A stretch of DNA of 64,000 nucleotides. It comes from Symsagittifera roscoffensis. Lineage: Eukaryota > Xenacoelomorpha > Acoela > Convolutidae. Within the stretch, counting starts at the first letter, position 1. Each line of letters begins with the position of its first letter. A model generated the notes under the pieces. It saw nothing but the letters and a program-made list of their open reading frames with translations, was not told where the DNA came from and ran no database searches. The position numbers and the translations under genes were made by a program. The stretch is taken from NCBI RefSeq assembly GCF_963678635.1, contig NC_087063.1, positions 27,277,649 through 27,341,648 of the forward strand, in the 5' to 3' direction. Of this stretch, positions 10,377-19,756 are shown one piece after another.

Positions 10377-12158
10377 GGTGCAACTTGTTCTTAAACCTTT
10401 TTGTGGTTGCAAATACATCAAATCTCCGATTAATTTTAAAATCTTTTTCAAAAACAATCAAAATCAATAAATAAAAATCAATAAAAAAGATGTATATACC
10501 TAAAACGCAAAATCAAGAAGAGCCGTATTTTGAAAAAAATGTCTGGTACCTGACTGTCACGCGTTTTTCCTCCCCTTTTTAACGTTGTTATGGGAAGTTC
10601 ACTTTTTGGGTTCTATAAATTGTCTATTTTCGATCCCCCACCCGATCCGGCCAGGTTACCTACCTTATTTTGATACTACTATCGGGTACCTTCGCGTTCC
10701 ACCTCTTGTTCTGAGACTTTAACTTGAGCGTTCTAGACTCTGGTTAATCTATTGTAACTAAATTGACGATATCGATTGTATAGTTACTGTAATGAAACCC
10801 CCCGTTTTACAAATTCCAACAACCAACCTATATCTTAACCAGGCCCCTTCTTACCTCCCCATTTCTAGCCCCCCACTCAAGCCGAAAAATACCTTAAGCG
10901 CGGTGGGTGCTAAACCTCTCGAGAGAAAATCCGTTGAACCTGTTTCCAAGCTCTGCTCATCTAAAAACGTTTTTTTTCTTCAAAACTGTGGGGTGCCGCT
11001 TATTCCCTTTTATACCTATCTCCTATAGTAAAAAGTGGATTTTAACGATACCCGTTCGATTGAACAGTGATCCCCTCTTGTTGTTGTACCAATCTGATCA
11101 CCGTACTCGTAGTCTGTTCCCAGTCGTGCCTTCTCTCGTTTTTCAGATTTCCGTCCTACGAACCACTTTGCCTTCTTTCGAGTCACTCTGTGATTTGATC
11201 GAAACAATCGATCTTATTGTAAAACAGTATGGGTATACTATTAATCAATTATAAGGTCTGATCTACCTAATCGATCCCGTAATCTTGATGTCGTAAAACA
11301 CCCAGGAGCGCCATAAAAATACTATGAACCAGTCATCTACTTAAGTCACATATGAGGTTAAAAAAAACAGGCCCTATAATCATTAATCCAAGGGTCAGGG
11401 ACAATATCTCTCGTGCTTTTATACCTCATTCAGTCGGAGCCAATTCGATTCGCGTAAAATGTGAGACTACAAATCGTGTTACTGCTTAAAGGCCACTACC
11501 AAACCCCCTCTCGCCCTACTCTAGAAATAAGAATGCTACCATGGCTTGGTCTCTAAATACCTAAAACACGCGAACGGCTTTAAAAACAGGACCGCAAGCT
11601 CTAGTATACCGTAAATTTTTATCAGACAGTGGGCATTTGATCCATTTCAGTTGGATCAACCTAAAACTCGCATTATCTCAACATAATCATATAAAATGCA
11701 CTCGATAAATTAAATCAAGTTCTCAAACAGTGACGCGACTCTAGAATTAGGTAAATAATAGTAATGTTCTCTGGAAGAAGTTTAAGGTGAATAAGTCTGG
11801 CTCAAGAAGTATTATTCCCTGAACCAGTGGGCAGCTTCGGCTGTCCAACTTCCTAGTCAAGTTTCACTCTCGCCCAATCAATTGCACTTTTTTTCTTGAG
11901 TTCTCAATCCTCTCTATCAGGAAGATGACAACTCTACTCGTACCGAAGCTTCTGGTAAAGTTGCGAACAGAAAATTTACTCTCCTGATTTTTTCGACTTT
12001 CCCGCAAATATATCTCGAATCTTCTGCTCTAATTTATTTTGTATTTTCAGTTGTCGCGAGAAACTTGAGCATGACAGGGTCAATTCGAAGTTTTGCAAAA
12101 TTAGTTTTACCCCAAAACAAGGCCCAAGTTCCAGATCTGACCGACTGGCACATACTCC
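10147..12158 (-). repeat. Right arm of the giant inverted repeat
   Basis: Reverse complement of the left arm, non-coding. It ends at CATACTCC (12151-12158). Beyond that point the sequence no longer matches the left flank, so the coding remnant is present on the left side only. Confidence 0.75.
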
Positions 12159-12199
12159 AGAATTTTTTTGTAACAAGTAGTTTTAAATCAGTAAGGTTA

Positions 12200-12505
12200 A
12201 TCTTCTGAACCCTTGGGCAGCTTCACTAGTCTGCCTGCCCAATCAAGATTCTTTCTCGCACAACGATGATACTCTCGTAAGACTTCATGTTGCTCTCTGC
12301 CAGTAACAAGACAGCTATACTCGAGTTGTTGATTGCAGTGAAATTGCGAACAGAAATTTTACTCTAGACTGATTTTCAATAATTTTCCCGCAATTCTGAT
12401 ATTTTTCGTCTGATCTAATTAATTTTTGATTTTCAGTTGTCCCCAGAAACCTGAGCATTTGATTCGAATTTTTGATTCAAATTTGGTTAATTCGAATTTT
12501 TGAAA
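12200..12505 (+). repeat. Diverged direct repeat of the right arm's outer 350 bases
   Basis: 12207-12460 aligns to 11823-12075: GAACC..TGGGCAGCTTC, TTGCGAACAGAAA, TTTTCCCGCAA/TTTCCCGCAAA and TTTTCAGTTGTC followed by AGAAAC.TGAGCA. Identity looks much lower than between the two foldback arms, so this tandem copy is older. Confidence 0.6.
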
Positions 12506-12510
12506 AAAAA

Positions 12511-12905
12511 AGTTTGTCGTCACTAAAGCTATAGTTCCAGATTCGAAAAGTTCTGGCTAAAACAAAAAATTTTGAAATAACTTACTTGTTAGCATAAAAA
12601 TTAGCAACAAAACGAAATTTTAAATACAAAAAAAGTGAAAACTCTCAGAAAATTGTGACAAAATGTTTAAAATTGTTGCATAAAAGTTGGTATATAATTA
12701 CATGTAAAATTTTTATTTGTAAAGTCTTGATTGGTTGAATTTTTTAAATTTTTAAATAATGATGTGTATGACTCTTTTCATGATCTTTGATCAATTTGTA
12801 CAGATAGCATTGAATTTTTTAAACCTGAAGATGCACAAAGATGTGCGAAAATGATTGTTTGAGTTTACAATTTTGACGCGTTCTCAAAATATTCAGATGT
12901 AAAAT
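12511..12905 (+). repeat. PLE upstream terminal repeat (pLTR-like)
   Basis: Begins CACTAAAGCTATAGTTCCAG and ends near GACGCGTTCTCAAA. The same sequence follows the PLE coding region, split into 16147-16255 and 19757-20010 by an inserted element. Direct repeats flanking the coding body are usual for Penelope-like elements. In the downstream copy the repeat starts at the PLE stop codon (AAGCTATAG). Confidence 0.6.
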
Positions 12906-13232
12906 TTTGAAACCCTACGGCCTTGAGCCAATTCTCAATTACAGTCTCTCCTACAAAAAGACGTAATTTCAGTTTTTTCTCTTTCCTTGGTAGAAAAAAT
13001 TTTTCAGAGGAAAAATCTTTTTATATTTTACCATATTAGAATTGAAATGCTCTACAATGTAGCGGCTAGCTCCCTCTACTACAGTCTGGAACAACTTAGC
13101 AACCCGGAAAAAGAACAATTTCTGCCCAAAATATAGGCTATTCCGGGACTTTATTTATATCCGAACAATACGAACCCACAGAAGAACTTCGCAAGCCTAC
13201 TCTGCAGGGCACCTCCAGCAGAAAAACGTCAA

Positions 13233-13601
13233 GTGGTGGTGGGGCACGACATCATCAATAATTCTATCAACAGCCGTACAAAAAACTACAGAGCTTGCAC
13301 TGCAGAGGAATTGAGAGAAATCCTGAAGACACTAACAAATATCAGCGCATTAGTATACTGTCAGAGAAACGGTACATCAGATGTCAGGAGCCAGCTGATC
13401 AGCTCGGGTATTCTTGTCATTCCTATTACGAGGTTTCTCACTTCAAAGAAGAAGAGAAGAACGGAGCTGGTCAATGAATATCAGGCACTGCACCAGGATG
13501 TCCAGCTTGAGCTAAAGTCTTTGCGGATTGTATTCAAACAACAAGACAACCTGCCTGCTGTTTTGTCCAAGCTTCGTTCAAACACGAAAAAGAAATCTTA
13601 A
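13233..13601 (+). CDS. PLE-associated upstream ORF, conserved-looking, function unknown
   Basis: A 122-codon ORF opens MVVGHDIINNSINSRTKNYR and continues with AEELREILKTL, ALVYCQRNGTSDVRSQLISS and GILVIPITRF, ending in a basic tail (LRSNTKKKS). Alternating strands and helices, together with the GHDIINNS start, suggest a Rossmann-like fold, possibly SGNH-related, but no complete active site is visible. It is the only intact frame near the 5' end of the PLE and lies about 500 bases before the RT N-terminal region. It may be the element's ORF1 or an upstream part of a long polyprotein; the Met is not certain because the frame is open slightly upstream. Product probably not made, since the downstream RT is broken. 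Confidence 0.4.
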   Translation: MVVGHDIINNSINSRTKNYRACTAEELREILKTLTNISALVYCQRNGTSDVRSQLISSGILVIPITRFLTSKKKRRTELVNEYQALHQDVQLELKSLRIVFKQQDNLPAVLSKLRSNTKKKS

Positions 13602-14106
13602 TCGAGAAGGAGGGCGGAGAAAATAAGACTGGTGAACACAGGCGAGGAAACTGTTGATCCGACTGACGAGGAGGCTTCAGCGCAGAGGGTGAGTTAGAGT
13701 TGTGTTATTTGTGTTGCTTTGTGTCATGTAAAGTTTGTTCCTCGTGGCCTGCAAACCAATGAGCACAGTTGTACTCTCACCTCCAATCTGAATTTGGACT
13801 TTAAAAACAAACTCAATTTGAAACAGTCCGTGATTATATGTCCATTTATATTAAATTTATCAACTGTCACCAACGTGTTATTTTTTCGAGAGTTTGTCTA
13901 GAAAACGACATTAAACCAGATTTTTTGAGATTCAGGGTACCGGGAAATGGGGTGTTTTCGAACCAAGCGGTACACAGTTTTCAGACAAACTTCTAAGAAC
14001 GGAGAATAACAAAGCAAGGACAGATGAGGAAAACATTGAAGTCAAACTAGAAAAGGCGAGAGGCACAGTACAGAGGAGTGTAGATGAGACGTTTTGGCCT
14101 TCGGTA

Positions 14107-14688
14107 ATGAAATACTTAAGTCTTAGGGGACAAAGACAAACAACAACAGTCAAAGAGACCCATCAGAAGAAGCTAATGAAACTATCAGAAAGGCAAGACC
14201 GACCTCTAGGGAAGCAAGGTGAAGGTTCGGTAAGAGCTCATGATGTTGTTGAATTACCAAATTGGGTACAAAAAATGTTGGCATTAGGGCTGAAACATCC
14301 CCTCAGGGATAAATTTAATGAGGTATACTTTCTCACCGATATTGACATCTTTCTATCGGATCTCAAAAATTGTAAACTCCCCTGGGGAGCCCTTTGTGAT
14401 ATCGAAGCTGTGGCAAAAGCCTATGCTAAAAGGGTTAAACAAACACCATCTAACAAAGGCGTTGAGAAGGCCCGAAAGTATCTGAAGAGTAAAGGATTCG
14501 TTGCGGTATTGTATAACAAGGGCGTGAGTTTTTGTGTAATGAGGAAGGACACCTACGAGAACAAGTTGTCGGACACATTAGATTCATATCAATTAAACGA
14601 AAGTAAAGGCACAAGTGATGTGATTTTTTTGAGGATAGAAAGAGACAACAATAAGGAGTTGATGGCTATAAGGAAAAAGACGAAATAA
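14107..14688 (+). pseudogene. PLE reverse transcriptase, N-terminal region
   Basis: A 193-codon open frame carries the characteristic PLE N-terminal block: LPNWVQKMLALGLKHPLRDK, FNEVYFLTDIDIFLSDL, AYAKRVKQTPSNKGVEKARK, YLKSKGFVAVLYNKGVSFCV and MRKDTYENKLSDTL. It ends at TAA in 14686-14688. The RT continues in another frame from about 14690, so a frameshift separates this part from the catalytic core. Confidence 0.65.
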
Positions 14689-14689
14689 A

Positions 14690-15770
14690 TGAGAATCTCT
14701 GCACAAGGATGAGGTCTACTGGGGGGCAGCCCGCCAGGCTTTATGGGTTGGCGAAGGTGCATAAAGAGAATACCCCATTAAAACCGGTCCTCTCATTGCC
14801 TGTTAGCTCTTATTTTAACTTGGACAAGGTTCTTGCAAAATTATTCGAGAAAAATGAGTGCGCAAACATCGAAACCAACTCACTAGATGCGAGAGAAATC
14901 TTAGAGAGCTTTAATTGTGAGCCCAATGAAAAATTGAAGAGTTTGTGAAGAGTTTGTATAAAAACGTTCCACTGAAAAAAGCAATAGCCATAGCTCTGAG
15001 AAAACTATATCAACAAGATGAACCGCCATCAATTGCTAGGAAAACCATGAAGAGACTGTTTAACATGGCAGTTAGTCAAGTCCAACTCATAGGCAATGAA
15101 TCATGGTACGTTCAGAGAGATGGTTTGGCAGTGGGGCATCTCTTGCCGTTATTTTAGCAGATTTTTGGCTGAAGCAGAACGAAACTGCACTATCGAGGGA
15201 TATTCTCGAAATGTTTTTGCTCGAAAAAGATCTCAACGGAATTTGTCCCGAGTGCAATAAAAAAGTCACGTACAGGTCAAAAGGTGTAGAATGTGAAGGC
15301 TGTTTGAAGAGAGAAAAATAAGTCAGTGCAGCAAACTAAGTTATTTCTCCGTTACGTTGACGATATAGTGAGAACAGTGAAGGGTGATCCTGAAAAAGTG
15401 CAAAATTACTACATCCATATTTACAGTTCACAATAGAGACACCAAACACAAACGGGAATTTGGAACTTTTGGATTCATAAAATAGTATTGACAAAAGCAG
15501 GAAAATTAACTGTGGGTGTATCAAAAACCAACAGACACAGGTACCATTCTAAATTTTAGAAGCTGCGACCCCTTCAGTACAAGAGAAGTTTGATTGAAGG
15601 AACTGTTCACCGGGTTTTCCGCAGTATGTCCAAATGGGAAGAATATGATAAAGCAATGAAAATCAACCGTGTACAGTAGTTGGTTAACCAATATCCGGAA
15701 AGTTGATCTTCGTGGGTTGCATCGCATGCCCTTGAAAAGATCATCAGGGAGGGCAAAAACAAAAAGACCC
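14690..15770 (+). pseudogene. PLE reverse transcriptase core (YVDD), broken
   Basis: Successive frames read ARLYGLAKVHKENTPLKPVL (14740), MKSLYKNVPLKKAIAIALRK (14945), WYVQRDGLAVG.LAVILADFW (15103-15175), a Cys cluster ICPECNKK...GVECEGCLK (15241-15308), then KLFLRYVDDIVRTVKGDPEK (15339-15398), FTIETPN/GNLE, GVYQKPTDTG-like, and VNQYPESWSSW (15675-15715). These are PLE RT motifs in order, with YVDD as the catalytic pair. At least five frame changes or stops make it non-functional. Confidence 0.65.
15241..15308 (+). other. Cys4 cluster inside the PLE RT, between motif B and YVDD
   Basis: CPEC followed 11 residues later by CEGC, in the frame of 15103-15321, looks like half of a zinc finger. 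It is placed just upstream of the catalytic YVDD motif, where most RTs have only a short loop. Confidence 0.5.
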
Positions 15771-15889
15771 TGGCTGAGAAAAAGAAGCCCTGTGGTTATA
15801 GCAGTGATTCATTATCTTGATAGTCCAATATCGGGGGAATCACAGTCAGACATTAGCAAAAAAAAGTGCACGATATCACTAATATGCAG

Positions 15890-16155
15890 ATAATATTCAC
15901 GACGAGGAAAATGAAAACTTGTATGCCCTCTCTAAAATCCTCCTTTTCCAGTGAACTGAAATCAAAAATGGTGTACGGACTTGAATGTTGTGCGTGCAAA
16001 TCCATCTGTGTTGGCCAGGGAGTTTAAATGGAAGATAATCGACCAGGCGTCCAGCAGCATCAAGTTACTTTCATTAGAGGCGCTGCACATTAGGAAAGAG
16101 AGACCGGCAATTATCACGCGCTACGAGTTTAGAAGTAGAGAGTCGACACTGAAGC
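15890..16155 (+). pseudogene. PLE GIY-YIG endonuclease remnant
   Basis: Reads MVYGLECCACKSICVGQ (about 15968-16020), matching the PLE endonuclease start YxIxCxxCxxxYVGQT with the first Tyr changed. It then reads IIDQASSSIKLLSLEALHIR, KERPAIITRYEFRSRES and TLKL followed by TAG within the downstream terminal repeat. The middle part with the Arg/His catalytic residues is missing or scrambled. Confidence 0.55.
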
Positions 16156-16255
16156 TATAGTTCCAGAATCGAAAAATTCTGGCTAATATAAAAAAATTTA
16201 GAATAACTTACGTGTAAGCATAAAAATTAGCGACAAAACGAAATAGTAAAAACAA
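16147..16255 (+). repeat. PLE downstream terminal repeat, first part
   Basis: Matches 12517-12625 (AGCTATAGTTCCAGA, TTCTGGCTAA, AGCATAAAAATTAGC.ACAAAACGAAAT). The match breaks off at about 16255 where the minus-strand non-LTR element begins. Confidence 0.6.
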
Positions 16256-16429
16256 TAATTTTTATGTAATCAGAAGTATCATAGTAACCGAGGTTACAGT
16301 CAGGAGTCCCTTGATCACGTATTCCAGTCAAAAACCTTAGAATTTGCTAGATATGGAAGTGATAATGAAAGAAGAAGATGACAAGTGTTTAAGTACTTTT
16401 CAATTAAAATTGATACGGGTTACGTTTCT

Positions 16430-17458
16430 TCAATAAGAACACGCAATTCGACACGAGATAATATAATATATAAGTGTTACAAATAAAAAATATTCGTCGA
16501 AAGTTATTTTGTCATTTATTGTTCCGAGTACGCAAGCACCGTTCGCAATCTGTATTGCCAGGGAGATTCTTTGTTTTAAAAATCTGCCTGCTCTGGGCTC
16601 CTCAGTGCATATGCTTAGGTTCTTACAAAACTTGCTCGAAAAAATTTCTGTGCTGGGGCCGGTCGCGCCCTGAATTTCAAAAGCTAGCGGTTGAAAAAGA
16701 TATCCATCATTTACAAGATCTTTATACTGGTCAATTTTTTGCTCTTCCTCTTCAGCGGCAGCCGTACCAGGGTTACAAACAGACTCGGCATTAATCCTAC
16801 AAGGAGCTAAGGAGTCTACTACCGTTACATCACACAAGAGCTGCTTACTAAGAGCCCATGGATCGAGCGTGAAACCGTCTGGTCGCTTTTGATCGGTCCT
16901 GTAGAGGTGTCGTGGTTCTAAAACAGACGAAATGTGAGTAGATGATAAACTCTGCTTTATAAAGGCATTCAGTTTTGAATGCCTAGAGAATCTCCCTGAA
17001 CTTTTGAGACAAGAAAGACCATGCCAACCATCCTCGTTAACGTCTTTCCCGCACACGCATTTATGCCGTTCGCATATTTTTGATCCTAATCGAAGTCCTA
17101 TCTCAATTCTGAGTTGTTGGTTTGACAGTTTTAACCTTAAATTTTTGCACGGGATGACGTTCAACCATTGGGAGCCAAATCTATCTTGGAACGCGTTGAA
17201 TCTTTTTACGTCCGTTGGTTCGAGTCGTAAAATCAAGTCTGCAATTTCGCTGTCAAAAAATGGCTCCGTCCAATTTTTTTGGATTACAGTTTCTGGAGCC
17301 ATTTTAATTTTTCCAAGTTCAAACCACCGTTTAAGCGCATCATCATAGGTTCCATCCACATGCTCCAAACCAAAGATTTCGCTCAAGGCATCTTTCGCTC
17401 CTACTGCTGAGGCTAAGAAAGCGGGTAAAGCGAGTAGACGAGCGGAAGAAACGCCCAA
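16430..17458 (-). CDS. C-terminal domain of non-LTR element: CCHC-like and restriction-like endonuclease
   Basis: 342 codons. It starts GVSSARLLALPAFLASAVGA, a segment that in this family directly follows the RT thumb. A Cys/His cluster C-x-C-GKDVNEDGWHGLSC follows at about residues 132-150, then GRFSRHSKLN, and the nuclease core KRPDGFTLDPW...DVTVVDSLA near residues 190-220, in which RPD and the Asp of DVTV resemble PD-(D/E)XK catalytic residues. QRISLAIQIANG near the end is also shared with copy 2. Relative to copy 2, the Trp before DVTV is Cys and the tail is extended by a frameshift (YFLFVTLIYYIISCRIACSY). The ORF is a fragment of the element's polyprotein and its Met is internal. Confidence 0.55.
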   Translation of the reverse strand: MGVSSARLLALPAFLASAVGAKDALSEIFGLEHVDGTYDDALKRWFELGKIKMAPETVIQKNWTEPFFDSEIADLILRLEPTDVKRFNAFQDRFGSQWLNVIPCKNLRLKLSNQQLRIEIGLRLGSKICERHKCVCGKDVNEDGWHGLSCLKSSGRFSRHSKLNAFIKQSLSSTHISSVLEPRHLYRTDQKRPDGFTLDPWALSKQLLCDVTVVDSLAPCRINAESVCNPGTAAAEEEEQKIDQYKDLVNDGYLFQPLAFEIQGATGPSTEIFSSKFCKNLSICTEEPRAGRFLKQRISLAIQIANGACVLGTINDKITFDEYFLFVTLIYYIISCRIACSY

Positions 17459-17822
17459 GACACCTTTGACTGCCGGGAGAACTGATTGTAAAAACTAGTT
17501 ATCATCCATTTTCACGTTAAAAACCTTGCATAACGAATTTCTTAGTAATTTATCGTAGCGTTCTAAAAAATCATTTTGCAAAAAACAAGGGCTCGTACGC
17601 AAAAAATATAGGAGTTTTGGCATGCTAAAGCAACTTTTCAGGAGGTAAAACCATAATGGGCGTCTAGTTTGTCAATGACATCCGAGATTTTTTCAAGCTC
17701 CTTAATTTTTTCGTCGAGCAATTCTTTTTGGCAAAGTTAGCCGATTGGAGATCCTAAAATGATGAGTTCTTCTTTTGTTTTTATTTTTATTTTGGGGCAT
17801 ATTTTTCGAAATTGTGTTAAAA

Positions 17823-18425
17823 TTAAATTATACTGTGTACTAGTAGTCGGTCCCAAAAACAAAGTTCGCACTTCTCAGTGTTCAAGCTCAGGCCGTAAAT
17901 TTGTTCCGATTTCAGAATGTTTTTAAGGTCCCGGAGTACTACTTTATAGTCGTCGGCTAAATTCCCATCATCTAAATACCAGATGTTAATTTTCGACTCC
18001 AACAGTTTGACTAGTGTATGAATTGTTTCCGCAAAAAGGGGTGGGGCTTCAGGATCACCTTGCTGAGTTCCGTCTTCTGACATTATGACAGAGCTTCCGT
18101 AAAAAAGGTAACTAGGTTTACAATACGCGCAATGGGTGTAATTATACAATTCGGGGCGATTTGAATAAACATGATTCAGCATTGTTTCTCTGTTTAGAGA
18201 GTTAAAGGCATTCTTGAAATCTAGTTTTAAAAGAACAGTGCATTTTGGATTGTCGTCGCGTTCAATTAGGTTTCGAAACGAGTGCGCAGCTATTTCTGCT
18301 CCTCGTTTGGTACCGCATCCTACCTTTACCTTTTCGAAAAAATTTTGTCGCTCGGAGAGGACCTTGCTTCCAGCGCATTTAGACGCGATACGTCTCAGCG
18401 TGTTGCCTATGGCAATCGGTCTCAT
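17823..18425 (-). pseudogene. Reverse transcriptase core of non-LTR element copy 1
   Basis: Contains MRPIAIGNTLRRIASKC, motif A LLKLDFKNAFNSLNRETML, motif B GTQQGDPEAPPLFAETIH, motif C INIWYLDDGNLADDY and GLSLNTEKCELCFWD. Catalytic Asp residues are present. Upstream, 18480-18794 gives the RT start (LYKAIMSFSNGSAAGSDKII) in another frame. Downstream, 17460-17820 is out of frame, so the C-terminal domain is disconnected. Confidence 0.65.
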
Positions 18426-18479
18426 TCCTCCGTCTATCTTTATGAGGGCGATAAGCTTTGCGCCGAAAAAGAAAAGGTC

Positions 18480-18794
18480 TTAGTGGTTCGGGTATTTTGC
18501 CATCTCAATTAGGTTTATCAGCTTAGTAAGCGATTTCAGAAAATTAAATCCTGCACTGCCATTCGACTTACTAACAGGATCTTTAAAATTTTGAGGAATT
18601 ATTTTATCAGAACCTGCTGCTGATCCGTTCGAAAAGGACATTATCGCTTTGTATAGGTCGAAATCGGATACGAAAAAAACTATCCAACTTTTCTGGATTT
18701 GGAGCTGCAAATTTGGCTCGCTGAGGGTGCTTAGACAATAATTTTTGATAGTTATCAGTTGAAAAAGGAGAAATTTTGTCATCCGAAGCAGCAA
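18480..18794 (-). pseudogene. RT N-terminal part of non-LTR element copy 1
   Basis: Reads FSNGSAAGSDKIIPQNFKD, equivalent to the SxxGpDGLxPxxLK block at the start of RT domains. It is separated from the RT core by one frameshift near 18430-18480. Confidence 0.5.
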
Positions 18795-18866
18795 GCCTCA
18801 TTCCTCCCTTTACATTTCCTTCATCGAGCTTACTACTTATTAACTTTTTTCTCTGCTCGAGGTCAC

Positions 18867-19376
18867 TCAGAGGCGGGCTTGAATTTTGGGGATGGGGTTT
18901 GGGAGTGACACGTCATTTGCTCGAATTTTTTTATTTATCAAAGAGCTCATGCTTGTAGTCTGTTTGCGTCCACTTTTTTTCAGTTGCTCCAAAAAAAACA
19001 AGAACGACGTTAAAAAAATTGGCCATTTTGTAACATCTTCTACATTGTAGACGATGTCATTTATTTTGTCCGACAGACTTTCCGCCAAGGTAACACGCGA
19101 GTCTTTTGGTACTCTCTTGAGTACTCGGACATTTGAGATGGCTGTATTAACATAATTGTCTTGCACTAAATCATTACCTATTGTTGCTGTATTAACAGAT
19201 TTCAAATCAACGCATAAAGGACACTGAAACCATTGGGTTTTCTTAGAGTCGCTTAGAGAAATATTTACACAACTGATATGATACCAACTAGAACAACAAT
19301 CACATCTAATCCAATTTATCAGTCCTGAAGGTTTTAAGAAGTCTTTGCTTGTACACTCTTTGTTGCTTTTCCTCAT
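18867..19376 (-). CDS. PHD-finger N-terminus of non-LTR element copy 1
   Basis: 169 codons from ATG at 19376, preceded by a leader that runs back to about 19756. The finger reads WIRCDCCSSWYHISCVN...QWFQCPLC, a C-x2-C...W-Y-H-x2-C...C-x2-C arrangement typical of PHD/RING-like chromatin readers. A Lys/Ser-rich linker follows. In the retroelement this domain could bind chromatin or nucleic acid. The C-terminal half diverges through frameshifts (FLTSFLFFLEQLKKSGRK may be off-frame). Confidence 0.5.
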   Translation of the reverse strand: MRKSNKECTSKDFLKPSGLINWIRCDCCSSWYHISCVNISLSDSKKTQWFQCPLCVDLKSVNTATIGNDLVQDNYVNTAISNVRVLKRVPKDSRVTLAESLSDKINDIVYNVEDVTKWPIFLTSFLFFLEQLKKSGRKQTTSMSSLINKKIRANDVSLPNPIPKIQARL

Positions 19377-19756
19377 CTTGACGCAGCATAAAGGTAAAAA
19401 AAGGATTTTGAATGGAATTTAGGGGACTGAACTAACCAATGATAAGCGGTTAGTGGGAATTTTACAAATCATCAAATAAAAAAAAAAAAAGACAATTTAA
19501 TTAATATAAATTTTAAAATCGAATTATAAAAATCAAAAACAAGGAACAATCTTACCCGAGCTCAGCAGGTCCAGCGGCGCACCACCAGACTCCTCAAGCC
19601 AGTTCCAGTTTCCCACCTCCCCACAGAAAGCCACTTGACAGACCTGTCTCCAAAATCCCTCAGAGGGCGCCCCACAAACAGGCACAAACATCAAACATAA
19701 CAAATCTATTTAATAAATTATCACAAAAATTAGGCTAAAAGCAGTATAGCAACCGA

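Larger units (their letters stand above)
8081..12158. mobile_element. Giant inverted repeat (foldback-like element), about 2 kb per arm
   Basis: The sequence from 8081 to about 10134 returns as its reverse complement from about 10147 to 12158, with many substitutions and small indels along both arms. Checked anchor pairs: 8081-8110 with 12131-12158, 8270-8340 with 11910-11960, 8680-8920 with 11300-11535, 9290-9330 with 10985-11035, 9840-9940 with 10377-10470, and 10121-10134 with 10147-10160. The spacer is only about 12 bases. Left-arm bases near 9033-9113 have no counterpart on the right. Tandem 36-bp units sit on both sides of the centre. Long inverted repeats with inner tandem repeats are the hallmark of Foldback-type DNA elements; no transposase ORF is present. 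A head-to-head duplication of a 3' untranslated region is an alternative. Confidence 0.75.
16256..19756 (-). mobile_element. PHD-RT-endonuclease non-LTR retrotransposon, copy 1
   Basis: A minus-strand element running from a 5' leader near 19756 to a 3' end near 16266. It encodes, in order, a PHD-like finger (18867-19376), RT (17823-18794, YLDD) and a C-terminal Cys/His plus RPDG...DVTV endonuclease-like domain (16430-17458). The frames are not continuous, so it is decayed. It sits inside the downstream PLE repeat, which resumes at 19757. A second truncated copy lies at 20101-21347 on the other strand. The C-terminal nuclease suggests the restriction-like-endonuclease group of non-LTR elements; the exact clade is not determined. 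Confidence 0.65.

Noticed and set aside
9852-10474. Open frames on both strands with 12-residue peptide repeats (for example NHYPRTQVLGPL)
   Set aside because: They arise because the 36-bp tandem unit is a multiple of three and lacks stops in several frames. All frames look equally 'coding', and the unit sits in a non-coding foldback arm.
13233-13601. Host gene independent of the PLE
   Set aside because: It lies between the PLE terminal repeat and the PLE RT on the same strand with no splice signals, so element membership is the simpler reading, though not proven.
16474-17348. Plus-strand ORFs opposite the non-LTR nuclease domain, and their mirror at 20236-21065
   Set aside because: They are antisense shadows of the nuclease coding sequence, present in both copies only because the copies are homologous.
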